Shown: one piece after another, positions 10,851 through 23,163 of the stretch | How positions within the stretch are numbered: position 1 is the first letter of the stretch | Layout of the letters: the number at the start of each line of letters is the position of its first letter | Assembly: GCA_034401795.1 (NCBI GenBank) | Contig: CM067373.1 | Span: 40,989,781-41,053,780 of the forward strand | Source: Chaetoderma sp. LZ-2023a | Taxonomy: Eukaryota; Mollusca; Caudofoveata; Chaetodermatida; Chaetodermatidae | Direction: 5' to 3' | DNA length: 64,000 nt | The notes under the pieces: generated by a model | Told to the model about the DNA's origin: nothing | What the model saw: the letters and a program-made list of their open reading frames with translations, nothing else | Databases searched by the model: none | Position numbers and translations under genes: made by a program

Positions 10851-11389
10851 AGAAAGATCTGAAAGCACATAGACTCTGAGTAAATAAAATGTACAGATAG
10901 ATACCTGAAAGCAGTCACATCACCATAATCCCTGAGAGACCAACTTCAAAAGACATTCATCCTTCTATCATTAATAAGCAATCTCCGGTAAATAATGACC
11001 CGAACACACCAATAACCTTTCTATCAGCAGCCTAACGTAGAGAAATTAGACTCCAATATTAACGTAGAATAAAATGAACTAGGGTGATTATGTGAAATCA
11101 ATGTCTCAGAAAATATTCAGGTTAATCGAGCGTATTATTTTTATGATCATGGATTTGTAGCAAATGAAATTTACAGAATGTACACAGAACTGGTTATATG
11201 TAAAGAAATTAATGCCTGCAGACTGGTACAACATTAAGCTGAGTATTGATTGTACACTTACTTACGGTACAACAAAATAGACTTAAATTGTATTGAATTT
11301 ATGAAGAAACCAATGCATATTTATCATGTTACGGTCGCAAGACAGACCCTTATTTCTGGCCATCAGAGCAGATAATTAATAATCCAGAG
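10851..11389. other. No recognised feature
   Basis: AT-rich single-copy-looking sequence between repeat family B and the first minisatellite. I see no coding frame or structural motif. Confidence 0.5.
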
Positions 11390-12085
11390 CAGCTCATGAT
11401 CGCAAGCTTTGCCAGTCATTATTATCATGGCAAGATGACCTGCTTATCCTACTATGGCAACATGGTCTGCTCATGGTCGCTTTATCAATCATTACTATCA
11501 AGGCAGCAGGACCTGCTCATGGTCACTTTACCACATATCATGGCCGCATGATCTGCTCATGGTCACTTGCTTTATCACTTATCATGGCAGCATGACCTGC
11601 TCATGGTCACTTTACCATATATCACGGCAGCATGACCTGCTCATGGTCACTTTACCACATATCACGGCAGCATGATCTGCTCATGGTCACTTTACCAGAT
11701 ATCACGGCAGCACGACCTGCTCATGGTCACTACCACATATCACGGCCGCATGATCTGCTCATGGTCACTTGCTTTATCACTTATCATGGCAGCATGACCC
11801 GCTCATGGTCACTTTACCACATATCACGGCAGCATGACCTGCTCATGGTCACTTTATGACATATTACGGCAGCATGATCTGCTCATGGTCACTTTACCAG
11901 ATATCACGGCAGCATGACCTGCTCATGGTCACTTTACAAATTATCACAGCAGCATAACCTGTTCATGGTCACTTTACCAGATATCACGGCAGCATGACCT
12001 GCTCATGGTCACTTTACCACATATCACAGCAGCATGACCTGCTCATGGTAACTTGCTTTACCACATATCACGGCAGCATGACCTG
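11390..12085. repeat. Minisatellite of about 40-bp unit
   Basis: About 17 units of the form cacggcagcatgacctgctc followed by atggtcactttaccacatat. Longer variants insert ttgctttatcacttatc. Frames read through it only because the unit lacks stops in places. Left-hand units are the most diverged. Confidence 0.92.
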
Positions 12086-12420
12086 AGGTGGCAGGACTGG
12101 TAGAGGTCATGGTTGCGGCAGTGGTAGCCATTGTTGTGGTGCCAGACGCAGTTATGGTGCTGGCCGTTGTGATGGTGGTGGTGCTCATGGGAGTTGTGGA
12201 AGTGATGGCGCCCATGCTGGTGGCAGTGTTGCTAGTGCTGGTGAAGGTGGTGATAGTGGTGGCACTGGTGGTGGTGGTGGTAATGATAGTGTTGGTGGCA
12301 GTTGTGGTTGTGAGGATGATGGTGGTGGTAGTGGTGGTGGCAGTAGTGATGATGGTCATAGTGGTGATGGTGGTTGCAGTGGTAACAGCAATTGTGGCAG
12401 TGGTGTTGGTGATATTATTA
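12086..12420. repeat. GTG/GTT-rich low-complexity tract
   Basis: Irregular runs of gtggtggtg, gttgtg and gatggt, directly abutting the preceding minisatellite. The valine-rich frame on one strand and threonine-rich frame on the other are composition artefacts. Confidence 0.9.
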
Positions 12421-12921
12421 TTAAGACGTACCTGATCTGTCAGGCTAAATCAAGTACTATTTAACCCTGTACCAGTTACATAGTGTTTTCAATAAATTTC
12501 CGTTTTTGGTAAAGTTCTCTATTATGAGTTCAGGAATTGATACTTTATACAGGACCTGCGTAACATTCCTGGTGCATTACAAAAGGATTCGATCAGTACA
12601 TAGATCTCAGTCAGCTCGTACGTGTTGACGTGACCGCTCTGCATATCGCTGCCTGCACTGTGCAGCGCTTACACGTCAAATACACCTGCTGGCTAACTGA
12701 TATCTCACTGCACTGAAATTCATTTTATAGTGACTCAGGCCTGCTGTGCTGCTCTTGTTTAATGAATCAATGCCTGGCCTCATAACAGAGTTACCAAACA
12801 GACATTTATTGATAGAACTAGGTTAAGTTAAGCATTAATTATTTTAACATGACTGCTCAGCTTTAAGTGACCGTAGATGAATGTTATTTTACATGACTAG
12901 TTATTATTCATACATGAAATT
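12421..12921. other. No recognised feature
   Basis: Spacer between two arrays. I see no gene, hairpin or repeat that I can support. Confidence 0.5.
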
Positions 12922-14053
12922 AATTGAATAAAAGTTCCCTTCCAATGATTGACTTATTGAATAACTGTTCCCTTCCAATGATTGACTTATTGGATAACGG
13001 TTCCCTTCCAATGATTGACTTATTGAATAACGGTTCCCTTGCAATGATTGACTTATTGAACACAAGTTCCCTTGCAATGATTGACCTATTGAATAACAGT
13101 TCCCTTCCAATGATTGACTTATTGGGATAACTGTTCCCTTCCAATGATTGACTTATTGAATACAAGTTCCCTTCCAATGATTGACTTATTGAATATCTGT
13201 TCCATTCCAATGATTGACATATTGAATACAAGTTCCCTTCCAATGATTGACTTATTGAATAACGGTTCCCTTCCAATGATTGACTTATTGAATACAAGTT
13301 CCCTTCCAATGATTGACTTACTGAATACAAGTTCCCTTCCAATGATTGACTTATTGAATAACGGTTCCCTTCCAATGATTGACTTATTGAATAACAGTTC
13401 CCTTCCAATGATTGACTTATTGAATAACGGTTCCCTTCCAATGATTGACTTATTGAATAACGGTTCCTTTCCAATGATTGACTTATTGAATAACAGTTCC
13501 CTTCCAATGATGTTTGACTTATTGAATAATGGTTCCCTCCCAATGATTGACCTATTGAATAACGGTTCCCTTCCAATGATTGACTTACTGAATACAAGTT
13601 CCCTTCTAATGATTACTTATTGAATAATGGTTCCCTCCCAATGATTGACTTATTGAATAATGGTTCCCTTCCAATGATTGACTTATTGAATACAAGTTCT
13701 CTTACAATGATTGACTTATTGAATAACAGTTTCCTTCCAATGATGATTGACTTATTGAATAACAGTTCCCTTACAATGATTGACTTATTGAATAACAGTT
13801 CCCTTCCAATGATTGACTTATTGAATAAGGGTTCCTTTATGATGATTGACTTATTGAATACACGTTCTCTTACAATGATTGACTTATTGAATACACATTC
13901 TCTTACAATGATTGACTTACTGAATAACAGTTCCCTTCCAATGATTGACTTATTGAATAACAGTTCCCGTCCAATGATTGACTTATTGAATAAGGGTTCC
14001 ATTACGATGATTGACTTATTGAATACAAGTTTTGGACGATGATTGACTTACAG
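12922..14053. repeat. Minisatellite of 33-bp unit
   Basis: About 34 units of the form ttgaataacggttcccttcc plus aatgattgactta. Variation sits mostly in a few positions (aacggt, aacagt, acaagt). The unit is a multiple of three and lacks stops in several frames, so long frames open on both strands (NNGSLPMIDLL on plus, SLEGNRYSISQ on minus). A few units with extra or missing bases shift the frame. No signal peptide, flanking exon or promoter supports coding. Confidence 0.95.
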
Positions 14054-14122
14054 TATGGCTCAGAAATAATGTAACATGTTACCAAATCAAAAACAGAAAC
14101 GTGTTAGCAAGAAATGGCTTGC

Positions 14123-14207
14123 TGAATATTTTGAACATAATTGGATCGGAAGACATTGCTACCTTAGGCAGCAATGTCTTCCAATCCAATAATGTTCATA
14201 ATATTCA
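14123..14207. repeat. 38-bp-arm hairpin (foldback element)
   Basis: Bases 14123-14160 are complementary to 14170-14207 with a few mismatches, around a 9-base loop accttaggc. The outer arm bases tgaatattttgaa match the hairpins near 45.3, 45.6 and 47.6 kb. This suggests a family of small foldback elements. Confidence 0.8.
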
Positions 14208-15230
14208 ACATTTCAGTCATTTATGGGCTGCACTGTAAGATTCATTAAATACAAGTTCCATAAGATGATTTGATTCACTTTTACCCTTTGATATGATCAG
14301 TTCACAAATAAATGTATGAAAGACAATTGTGTGCAAGTCCTCATTACCTTACTAAGTGTCTCTATAGCAACTTCTGGCTCTACTATAGAATCCAGCAGCA
14401 GCAGGTGTAAAAGACAACAATCTTCAATAACAATAGACAAACACCTGCTGTATAATTCACAGGTAAAACACACATATATATGATCAAAGCTTCACTCATC
14501 AGATATATTGACTGTCCGTGTAATGAGCAGGTACGCAGCAGAAATATATACGTGTGTGTGACAGTGTAACAGTGGCGAAGTAGGCAACAGCGATGCAGGA
14601 AATGATCAATACTCTGCTGGAGACAGTTTAACATAGTCCATCTGAATGTCCAGACATGGTTTTTTGCCGCGATATATAGTGGCATTTAAAACTTGTGGGA
14701 TAACTTGAAAACAATTTGGCTAAAAGTTGTTGTTGTCTTAGGCAAGAAGAAACTTCAGTTACAATTTTCTCAAAATCAGCGGGGAATTTATTATACCATG
14801 TAGCTAGGAGTTAGAACTATTATCTGTAAGAATGGACTGGGTTTTAAAAAACGTGTAACTGTGTTTGTGCCCCTCTGGCATTCTCAAGGCGCGACAAATA
14901 TAGAACATGCTGTTATTAAAGAAAATAGGCTTACAGGTTCGAACGGAGAATGACGACGTCAGCGCGATTATCTTCTGAAGCAGAAATGAAGACTCCGGGA
15001 ATTCAATTTATCAAATAGGAACTGCACACGCTCAGTGAACAATAATGTTTTACTCCGCGATCATTAATGTTTTTGTCATGATCATTACGGGTGTATTTGC
15101 TCGGTATGCTCACAGTAAATACATGATGGTTTAGTGCTTACATGTGGCCACATCACAGTCAATGCTGTTGCTGCTACATGTATATATAATGCATTCATAG
15201 CCTCGACAACCTGACAAAATATCTCATTGA
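14208..15230. other. No recognised gene; one dispersed motif
   Basis: No supported coding frame. A copy of the dispersed motif 'ttgaaaacaatttggctaaa' with 'agttgttgttgtc' lies near 14706. Otherwise it looks like ordinary non-coding sequence. Confidence 0.45.
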
Positions 15231-15435
15231 CCCTTTCATGGCAGTCTCCCAAATCCGGTGCCTCTATATTGGTCTTGAGGAATGTTCATTTACAGGCCAA
15301 AACAAGACTATTTTTGAAAATGTACCAATGGAATGACTGGCTCGATAACCAACCCAGTCATTCCAGTAGTAAATTCTCAAAAATCATATCTTGGCTGCAA
15401 ATGGAGATTCAACAAGGAAGTATTCTGAATATCTG
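15231..15435. mobile_element. Foldback MITE, TTAA family, diverged copy
   Basis: Starts ccctttcatggca after ttga. It carries the family's central palindrome, tggaatgactggctcgat...cccagtcattcca, between arms containing 'gaatgttcatttacaggcc' and 'ttggctgcaaatggagattc'. The right terminus is not clear. Sister copies lie at 19196, 25982, 41966 and 62912. Confidence 0.6.
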
Positions 15436-15531
15436 AGGTGAACGTGTGAATATTTCTTTGCTCAATATATAGCTTAGCCCAACTGATACCTATGGAAAAT
15501 TACTTGACTTTTTAACCAGAGACATGGTAAT

Positions 15532-17658
15532 ACTGACACAGCTCTGACATACATATTCCAGAAACAAGGTCACACTTAACAGCCTTGACACACATTCGCC
15601 AGAAACAAGATCACACTGGCACAGCCTTGACACACATTATCCAGAAACAAGGTCACATTGACACAGCTCTGACATACATTCTCCAGAAACAGGGTCACAC
15701 TGACACAGCTCTGACATACATTCTCCAGAAACAAGTTACACTGACACAGCTCTGACATACATTATCCAGAAACAAGGTTACACTGACACAGCCTTGACAC
15801 ACATTATCCAGAAACAAGGTCACACTGACACAGCCTTGACACACATTATCCAGAAACAAGATCACACTGCCACAGCTCTGACATACATTCTTCCGAAACA
15901 AGGTCACACTGCCACCGCTCTGACATACATTCTCCAGAAACAAGGTCACACTAAGACAGCCTTGACACACATTCTCCAGAAACAAGGTCACAATGACACA
16001 GCCTTGACACACATTATCCAAAAACAAGGTTACACTGGCACAGCTCTGACATAGATTCTCCAGAAACAAGGTCACACTGACACACCCTTGACCTACATTA
16101 TCCAGAAACAAGGTCACACTGACAACAGCCTTGACACACATTATCCAGAAACAAGGTCACACTGACACAGCTCTGACACACATTATCCAGAAACAAGGTC
16201 ACACAAACACAGCCTTGACACACATTATCCAGAAACAAGGTCACACTGACACAGCCTTGACACACATTCTCCAGAAACAGGGTCACACTGGCACAGCTCT
16301 GACATACAATCTCCAGAAACAAGGTCAAACAAACACAGCATTGACACACAATCTCCGGAAACAAGGTCAAATAAACACAGCATTGACACACATTCCCCAA
16401 AAACAAGGTCACACTGCCACAGCTCTGACATACAATATCCAGAAACAAGGTCACACATACAGCCTTGACACACATTATCAAAAAACAAGGTTACACAAAC
16501 ACAGCCTTGACACACATTATCCAGAAACAAGGTCACACTGACACAGCCTTGACACACATTCTCCAGAAACAGGGTCACACTGGCAGAGCTCTGACATACA
16601 TTCTCCAGAAACAAGGTCATACTAACACAACATTGACATACATTCTCCAGAAACAAGGTCACACTGACAAAGCCTTGACACACATTATTCAGAAACAAGG
16701 TCACACTGCCACGGCTCTGACATACACTATCCAGAAACAAAGTCACACAGATACAGCTCTGACACACAGTCCCCCAAAACAAAGCCACACTGACAGAGCC
16801 CTGACACACATTCTCCAGAAACAAGGTCACACTGGCACACAGCCTTGACACACATTCTCCAGAAACAAGGTCACACTGGCACAGTTCTGACATACATTCT
16901 CCGGAAACAAGGTCACACTAACACAGCCTTGACACACATTATCCAGAAACAAGGTCACACTGACAACAGCCTTGACATACATTATCCAGAAACAAGGTCA
17001 TACTAACACAGCTCTGACATACATTATCATGAAACAAAGTCACACTGACACAGCTCTGACATACATTCTACAGAAACATGGTCACACTGCCACAGATCTG
17101 ACATACATTCTCCAGAAACAAGGTCACACTGACACAGCCTTGACACACATTCTCCAGAAACAAGGTAACACTGCCACAGCTCTGACATACCTTCTCCAGA
17201 AACAAGGTCACCCTAACACAGCTCTGACACATTCTCCAGAAACAAGGTCACACTGACACAGCCTTGACAAACATTATCCAGAAATAAGATCACACTGCCA
17301 CAGCTCTGACATACATTCTTCAGAAACAAGGTCACACTGCCACCGCTCTGACAAACATTCTCCAGAAACAAGGTCACACTGACATAGCTGACATACATTC
17401 TCCAGAAACAAGGTCACCCTGACACAGCCTTGACACACATTCTACAGAAACAAGGTCACACTGGCACAGCTCTTGACATACATTCTCCAGAAACAATGTC
17501 ACACTAACACAGCCTTGACACACATTATCCAGAAACAAGGTCACACTGCCACAGCTCTGACATACATTATCCAGAAACAAGGTCACACTGCCACCACTCT
17601 GACATACATTCCACAGAAACAAGGTCACTCTGGCACAGCTTTGACATACATCTAGAAA
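15532..17658. repeat. Minisatellite of 42-bp unit, about 50 copies
   Basis: Units have the form cacactgacacagccttgac followed by acacattatccagaaacaaggt. Two interleaved variants occur: 'cagccttgacacacat' and 'cagctctgacatacat'. 42 is a multiple of three, so frames run through on both strands (THIIQKQGHTDTAL on plus, LFLDNVCQGCVSVT on minus) until units with odd length changes. At about 2.1 kb it is the longest array in the window. Confidence 0.95.
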
Positions 17659-18192
17659 CAAACTTGACATATTATAGCAAGCTTCAATGACAGTCAATAT
17701 TGGCATTATTGCACGTGAGGATCATTCACACTCACCTAATTCTAATTGTAAATAGTCTAGAGCTATCGCACACCTAACTCTTGCATAATGTGGATAACAA
17801 GTGATTGATCCTCATGAAAATTCCCATGAAACTCCAACTATTTGAATATTGTGGACTGATGTAGAGCATGAAGCGAGCTTATGCTAACCATACTTTCAGA
17901 CAACTGTGAGTGAATAAATGTGAGACATGTCGCATTAACTGACAATAAATTCAATGCCCAAAAACCGTTGGCTTGCTGAATCTTTACAAAAAATTAGATT
18001 TGTAAGCCACTAACCACTTTCAGTCAAATCGTTTTCAAAATATTTACTAGGCACAGAGATATAGAACCTGCAACATATCATCTGCAAAGACTCAGCAGGC
18101 AGACAGTTAACTAAATGGTTAATGAATTATTCATATAACATGAGACTCATTCACTCCACGACTGGTTTCACACTTTTGGTGCTCATAAAGTA
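17659..18192. other. No recognised gene
   Basis: Single-copy-looking sequence containing one arm of the dispersed motif (tcagtcaaatcgttttcaaa near 18020). Nothing else is supported. Confidence 0.45.
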
Positions 18193-18250
18193 CAGGCAGG
18201 ATTCGAACCGACAACCTTTAGTGTAGCTTTGGTATATGAGTCGACCTTAT
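18193..18250 (-). repeat. tRNA-like fragment, possible SINE head
   Basis: On the minus strand it reads aaggtcgactcatatacc, then ctaaaggttgtcggttcgaa and tcctgcc. The ggttcgaatcc at 18199-18209 matches the internal B box of polymerase III genes. The T-stem does not pair well, so this is not a functional tRNA. A related piece in the opposite orientation lies at 18434-18472. Confidence 0.4.
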
Positions 18251-18433
18251 TTCCACAGGATCATGGGCATCACATGGTATACAGGGGCTTTAAGATCATA
18301 ATTACACAAGCTCTATTGAACCAGGCAGCATTGTATGTGTATACTACAGGAAGCGCCAAGGCATCTTTAGTCTGAACAACATCACACAGAGACCACAAGT
18401 TTATCACTGTCTTTGTATGATATCTGTGGTAAC

Positions 18434-18472
18434 GAGGTCGACTCGCACACTAAAGGTTGTGGGTACAAATAT
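18434..18472 (+). repeat. Second tRNA-like fragment, inverted relative to the first
   Basis: Reads gaggtcgactcgcacactaa then aggttgtgggtacaaat. It aligns with the minus-strand reading at 18193-18250, with a diverged B-box-like end. It abuts the 16-bp minisatellite. Confidence 0.35.
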
Positions 18473-18476
18473 TAAC

Positions 18477-19135
18477 TCTACCAGGTACTGCCTATACCAG
18501 ATACTGCCTCTACCAGACACTGGCTCTATCAGATACTGCCTCCCCCAGATACTGCTTATACCAGATACTGCCTCTACCTGATAGGCTGATACTGTTTCCA
18601 CCAGATACTGCCACCACCAGATACTACCTCCACCAGATACTGCCTCTACCAGATACTGCCTCTACCAGATACTGCTTCTACCAGATACTGCCTCTAACAG
18701 TTACTGCCTCTAACAGATACTGCTTACTGTAACTGCGTCTATCAGATACTGCCTCCACCAGATACTGCATCTACCAGATACTGCTTATACCAGATACTGC
18801 CTCTACCAGATACTGCTTATACCAGATACTGCCTCTGCCAGATACTGCCTCTACTGGATACTGCCTCTACCGGATACTCTCTAACGGATACGGCCTCTAC
18901 CAGATACTGCCTCTATCAGATACTGCCACTACCCGATGCTGTCTCTACCAGATAGTGCCTCTACTGGATACTGCCTCTACCAGATGCTGCCTCTACCAGA
19001 TACTGTCTCTACCAGATATTGCCTCCACCGGATACTGCCTCCACCAGATGCTGCCTCTACCAGATACTGTCTCTACCAGATACTGCCTCTACCGGATACT
19101 GCCTCTACCGGATACCGCCTCTACCGGAGGAGCAC
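18477..19135. repeat. Minisatellite of 16-bp unit, about 40 copies
   Basis: The unit is tgcctctaccagatac, with variants in the ctcta and cagat parts. Because 16 is not a multiple of three, each frame cycles through three amino-acid phases, and the open frames here are meaningless. Confidence 0.95.
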
Positions 19136-19195
19136 CAAAACTGTGAAACTGGTCAGGGAGTGGATTAGTCTCATGGTGTGTGAATAATTCATTAA

Positions 19196-19410
19196 CCCTT
19201 TAACGGTCAAATTTGGTAAGGAAAATCTAATTCTTTGCTTATTGAATGTCCGTTTGGAGAGGGCTAATTTTGAAAATTTACCACTGGAATGACTGGTTCG
19301 GTTATCGTGCCAGGCATTCCAGTAGTAAATTCTCAAAATTAGGCTTCTCTTGGCCTGCAAATTGGCATTCCTCAAGACGACTACTGAGGCCGTTTTTGGC
19401 CATTAAAGAG
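19196..19410. mobile_element. Foldback MITE flanked by TTAA (best-defined copy)
   Basis: It is 215 bases long, with TTAA at 19192-19195 and again at 19411-19414. Ends read CCCTTTAACGGTCAAA and, in reverse, CTCTTTAATGGCCAAA. Inside is a long palindrome with aatgactggttcg and its complement and 'aaatttacc/tagtaaatt' arms. The CCC-type ends and TTAA target suggest a piggyBac-mobilised MITE. No transposase is present in the window. Confidence 0.82.
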
Positions 19411-19414
19411 TTAA

Positions 19415-20954
19415 ACAAAACTCTGTAATATCACCTACATCTAAGTGGTCATGTTTCCTCTAACGGAAATACTGATGGACATGATGGAGAGGACAGAAAC
19501 ATAGAGCGGTCATCTTTCCTCAAGCGATAACAATACGGAATCATAATCTATATTCACTAAGCTGAATACACAGTGAAACACGACACTGAAGCAGTGATAC
19601 AATCAGTGCAGAAAAAACATCAACATAAATATATATTGATTCTTGTTAGTGGTGTATTTATACACAATACTAGCAGAATATGGCAGTATATAACGGTTCT
19701 GCATTGATTTTAATTAGGAGAATGTGTCTGCGTAGACTGACCATTTAATGTCACTGTGAATGATTGACAGCAGTAATATACATGATGACAAAGCTGCTGC
19801 TGTAAAGACCACCTGTTAATGTAGGGAGCCATTTCTAGATATGCCCTCACATTTCTAGTCAAGCTCCACCGTGCCGTGTTGGTATCAATTTAAAACTTTG
19901 AAATCGGGATACTCAGAATCTGAATTTCAAGGTAACTATACAGGTAAGCTGTTGTGTATTTTGAAACTAATTTGACTGGGGGCTGGGCAGAACAGTCTCC
20001 AGTTAATTAATTTCAATATATTCAACAGGAAGTTAAATAAATTGCAAATTCATAAGACACAATTCATACACTCATGACAGACTATTTGATTTTCATGACG
20101 GAGAAATATGTCATTATGATTGTGATGTATGCTAACTAGCGACATCATTGGTTATGATATCCTATAATTGAGCGACAGATAAGCTGCCTGTATTGGGCTA
20201 CACATCATGATTACAGACATGTGACACTTTACTCACCATATTGATGAGCTTGGGTCAGATTAGGGTCATGGTAACTTACCTGTATGGTGTGGTATTTATT
20301 TGGTTCTATTCTGAACTGGTCTGCTAGGTTAAAGTGTATGTGTGTGTGTGTGGGGAGGGGGGGGGGGGGAATACAGGTGCTATAATTTATTTTTGTGTTG
20401 GTTGCGTAAATAAATTTGACTACAAATATTATTACCATATTTCGCCTAATTAAAGCCCATGCTCTAATAGAAGCGCACGTCCTAATTTTGACATATGAGA
20501 TCCAATGATTTCTTAGTAGTTTCAAAATGACAAAACTCTGTATTAGAAGGGCCCCCCCCCCTCCCAACCTAACTCAGCAATTTGTATCAGAAGATTTGCA
20601 AGAATAGCGTGTATAATAATAACTATCATGTCATGGGATCGCTCTACTTTACATTAATCTCTGCCCTGATACATTCCCGGACTCATAGAAATCAATACAG
20701 GCCTCGAATTTGTAAATCTCAACCACCTATTAACTTAATACTAATAGTAGTAGGCCACATATGTTCAAGATATATAATAAAGTTTATTCCACAATTTTGT
20801 AGTCAAAATACACGTAAAACAGTCTTAAGCATGATAAATACCTTCCTTATAGTTATAAAAGTACTTTAAGACCAAATTTATATACCAAACAAGCAATGAC
20901 CACCCAAGCAGTCTCTCGCATTATGCATTAATTTTGTAATGCTGACCAATATCA
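19415..20954. other. No recognised gene; G and C homopolymer tracts
   Basis: Contains a GT run followed by a G tract near 20340-20370 and a C tract near 20551-20563. It also has a dispersed motif arm (ttttgaaactaatttgactg near 19959). Frames overlapping these tracts are not convincing. I see nothing else in this stretch. Confidence 0.45.
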
Positions 20955-22400
20955 AACAAGAGGCCCAAGCGTCTGTGGCACTCACCTGGACCATTCACAT
21001 TTAAACCATTTGCATTTCAAAATCCAAGATGGCTTCCAAAAATTGACCAATCAAGACTCTCGTTTAAAGGAAAGGAACAGGGAACTAACATATGCTCTTG
21101 AATGACAGCTTTATATCATAATCAACCTATAGCCACCAGTGAAAAACACAAATAAATCAGAATAATTAGAAAAAAGCAGCTAAATACTATTTATGACATT
21201 CTGCCGGGAACCAATTAGTGACGAAGTTGGACGCATTTGTATGCTAAGCGAATAAATAATACCCGCTATAGCCGGTCATATAAGCTCAGTTATATTCACA
21301 CTAAGCTTAATAGGCACTGCGTCCTACAGTAAAATACTGTCCAGTTTTAAAGCAATTTGACTGAAAGCCGTTGTTTCCAGAGACAGGGTCTACATTCAGT
21401 CACACGAATGTCAAATTATTCAGTAGGTATCATATTGTGACATTGGAAACCAGCAGTGTATTTTGAAATCATTTTGACCGAAACTTGTTGCTTCCACCAG
21501 AAAAAGCGATTTTCAAATATAATGTTTTCAAAAGGATCAATAGTGAATTAGCAGTAGTGAGTTAATCGCTCTACATCGGCGCCTATAGAGAATACTATTC
21601 ATACCACTTACAAAACTATATTCAGGTGTGCTTTCATTATATCGAGGTCGGGCTATGCGGTATACCTGCACATACAGTTGGCACCATGGCTGAGTGAGAA
21701 GCTTTGTTAAAGTCGGGCTATTGATTGAAGGAGTACCATTTTTAAATGGTTCTGGAAAACCTTCAGAAAATCAGAGATTGCTGCCAAAACATTGGCCTGA
21801 ATAGAATTTCTAGAGGCTACGACAATAGGATCCTTCCAGCCAAATTTGGTTGAAATTGTACAAGCGATCAATGAGGAGTAGCATTTTATATGAATTGCCA
21901 TTTTTCGGAAAATCCAAGATGGCCTCCATGAAAATCAAACTGTCAAAATTATGTGTACAAGTTCTGAAGGTCCCGGCCTAGGATTCGTCCAGCTGAGTTT
22001 GATTGAAATCAGCCAAGCGGTTAACCTACCAGCATAGTATCCTTCCAGCCAAGTCTAGTTGAAATTGCTCAAGCAGTTAATGAGGAGTAGCGTTTTAAAC
22101 AATTTTCCATCTTTTGGAAAATTGAAGATTTCCCCTAAAAAAATGGACCAATCAAAATTCTGTATACACGTTCTGAAATATACCATGCTAGGGTTCTTCC
22201 ATCCAAGTTTGATTGGAATAACCCCAGTGGTTATCGAGTAGCCTTTTGTGATTTTCTGAAATTTTCAGAAAATCCAAGATGGCCACCGGAAAAATTGACC
22301 AATCAAAATTCTGTATACAAGTTTTGAAACCTACCAGCCTAGTATCCTTCCAGCCAAGTCTGGTTGAAATTGTTCAAGCAGTTAATGAGTAGCGTATTAC
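20955..22400. repeat. Module repeat, family A, copy 4
   Basis: Starts aagaggcccaagcgtctgtg and ctcacctggaccattcac. Between about 21060 and 21700 the family is interrupted by other sequence. It resumes with 'aaaatccaagatggcc', 'gaccaatcaaaattctgta', 'agcggttaa' and 'atccttccagccaagtctgg' units up to about 22400. No closing hairpin is seen. Confidence 0.65.
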
Positions 22401-22841
22401 CATGTAAATCATTTTACATTTCGGTAAAAAAATTATTCGATTAAGGTATGAAAAGATTATTTTGATTTTCCGACGCTGCAAATGGATGATTTCCAAATTA
22501 CATAGGTATATTTATATAGTTGAATTGCATATCTGTAGCCATCATAAATAAACAAACCTACGGAATTCTCCCATAGTGGTAACTTTCACATTTTATTACT
22601 CTAAAGTGTTAACAAGGCGAAACATGCTGATTAACAAGATTATAGAATCTTGGTAGGATGTTCCATAGAGTTATAGAATAGCCATAGAGTGCTTATGAAA
22701 ATTCTATTAAGCAGACGAATAGTATCATATAAATATAGCCAATACAATTTCATTTCTTATAAAAATATATAACTTTGCGTCTGTTCAAATTTTCTTCCAA
22801 TTACCAAGAGATAAAATTGAGTCCCTTTTGGAGGTTATATA
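22401..22841. other. No recognised feature
   Basis: AT-rich flank left of the Tc1 insertion. No coding frame or structured repeat is supported. Confidence 0.5.
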
Positions 22842-22865
22842 CACCTGTGCAAAAGTTAAGCACCA
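22842..22865 (+). repeat. Tc1 left terminal inverted repeat
   Basis: Identical over 24 bases to the reverse complement of 24475-24498. It directly follows a TA target dinucleotide. Confidence 0.93.
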
Positions 22866-23163
22866 CCCTATTTTTACGCACATGCGAGGGTATATTCATG
22901 TACTATGAAGAAAGCAATAGCATAAACATTTATGTACCCATCCATCTTAGTGCAAGAGGTAATAATGCAACTAAAGGAATGCTGATTATGATGGTGGGGA
23001 AACACTGTATGTTTTTGTTTGAACTTGAAAACGAGGCCTGAATATGGTTACGTTGACACAACTGACAACTATTGCCCTACAGTTGACACACGTGGCTAGA
23101 TTGTCATTAATGGTGTCTGAAAACGAAGTTTAACATCTGTGCACGAGTTTGAGACTGTCATTA

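Noticed and set aside
11454-11859. Repetitive frames (WSLYHISRQHDLLM type) as a gene
   Set aside because: They are the translation of the 40-bp minisatellite; there is no start context, signal or flanking coding sequence.
12024-12435. Valine-rich and threonine-rich frames on opposite strands
   Set aside because: Pure composition effect of the GTG/GTT tract.
15532-17658. CRISPR-like array
   Set aside because: The 42-bp units abut without unique spacers, and the sequence is eukaryotic. It is a minisatellite.
18457-19187. Frames rich in RYCLYQILPLPDTAST
   Set aside because: Product of a 16-bp unit read in three successive phases.
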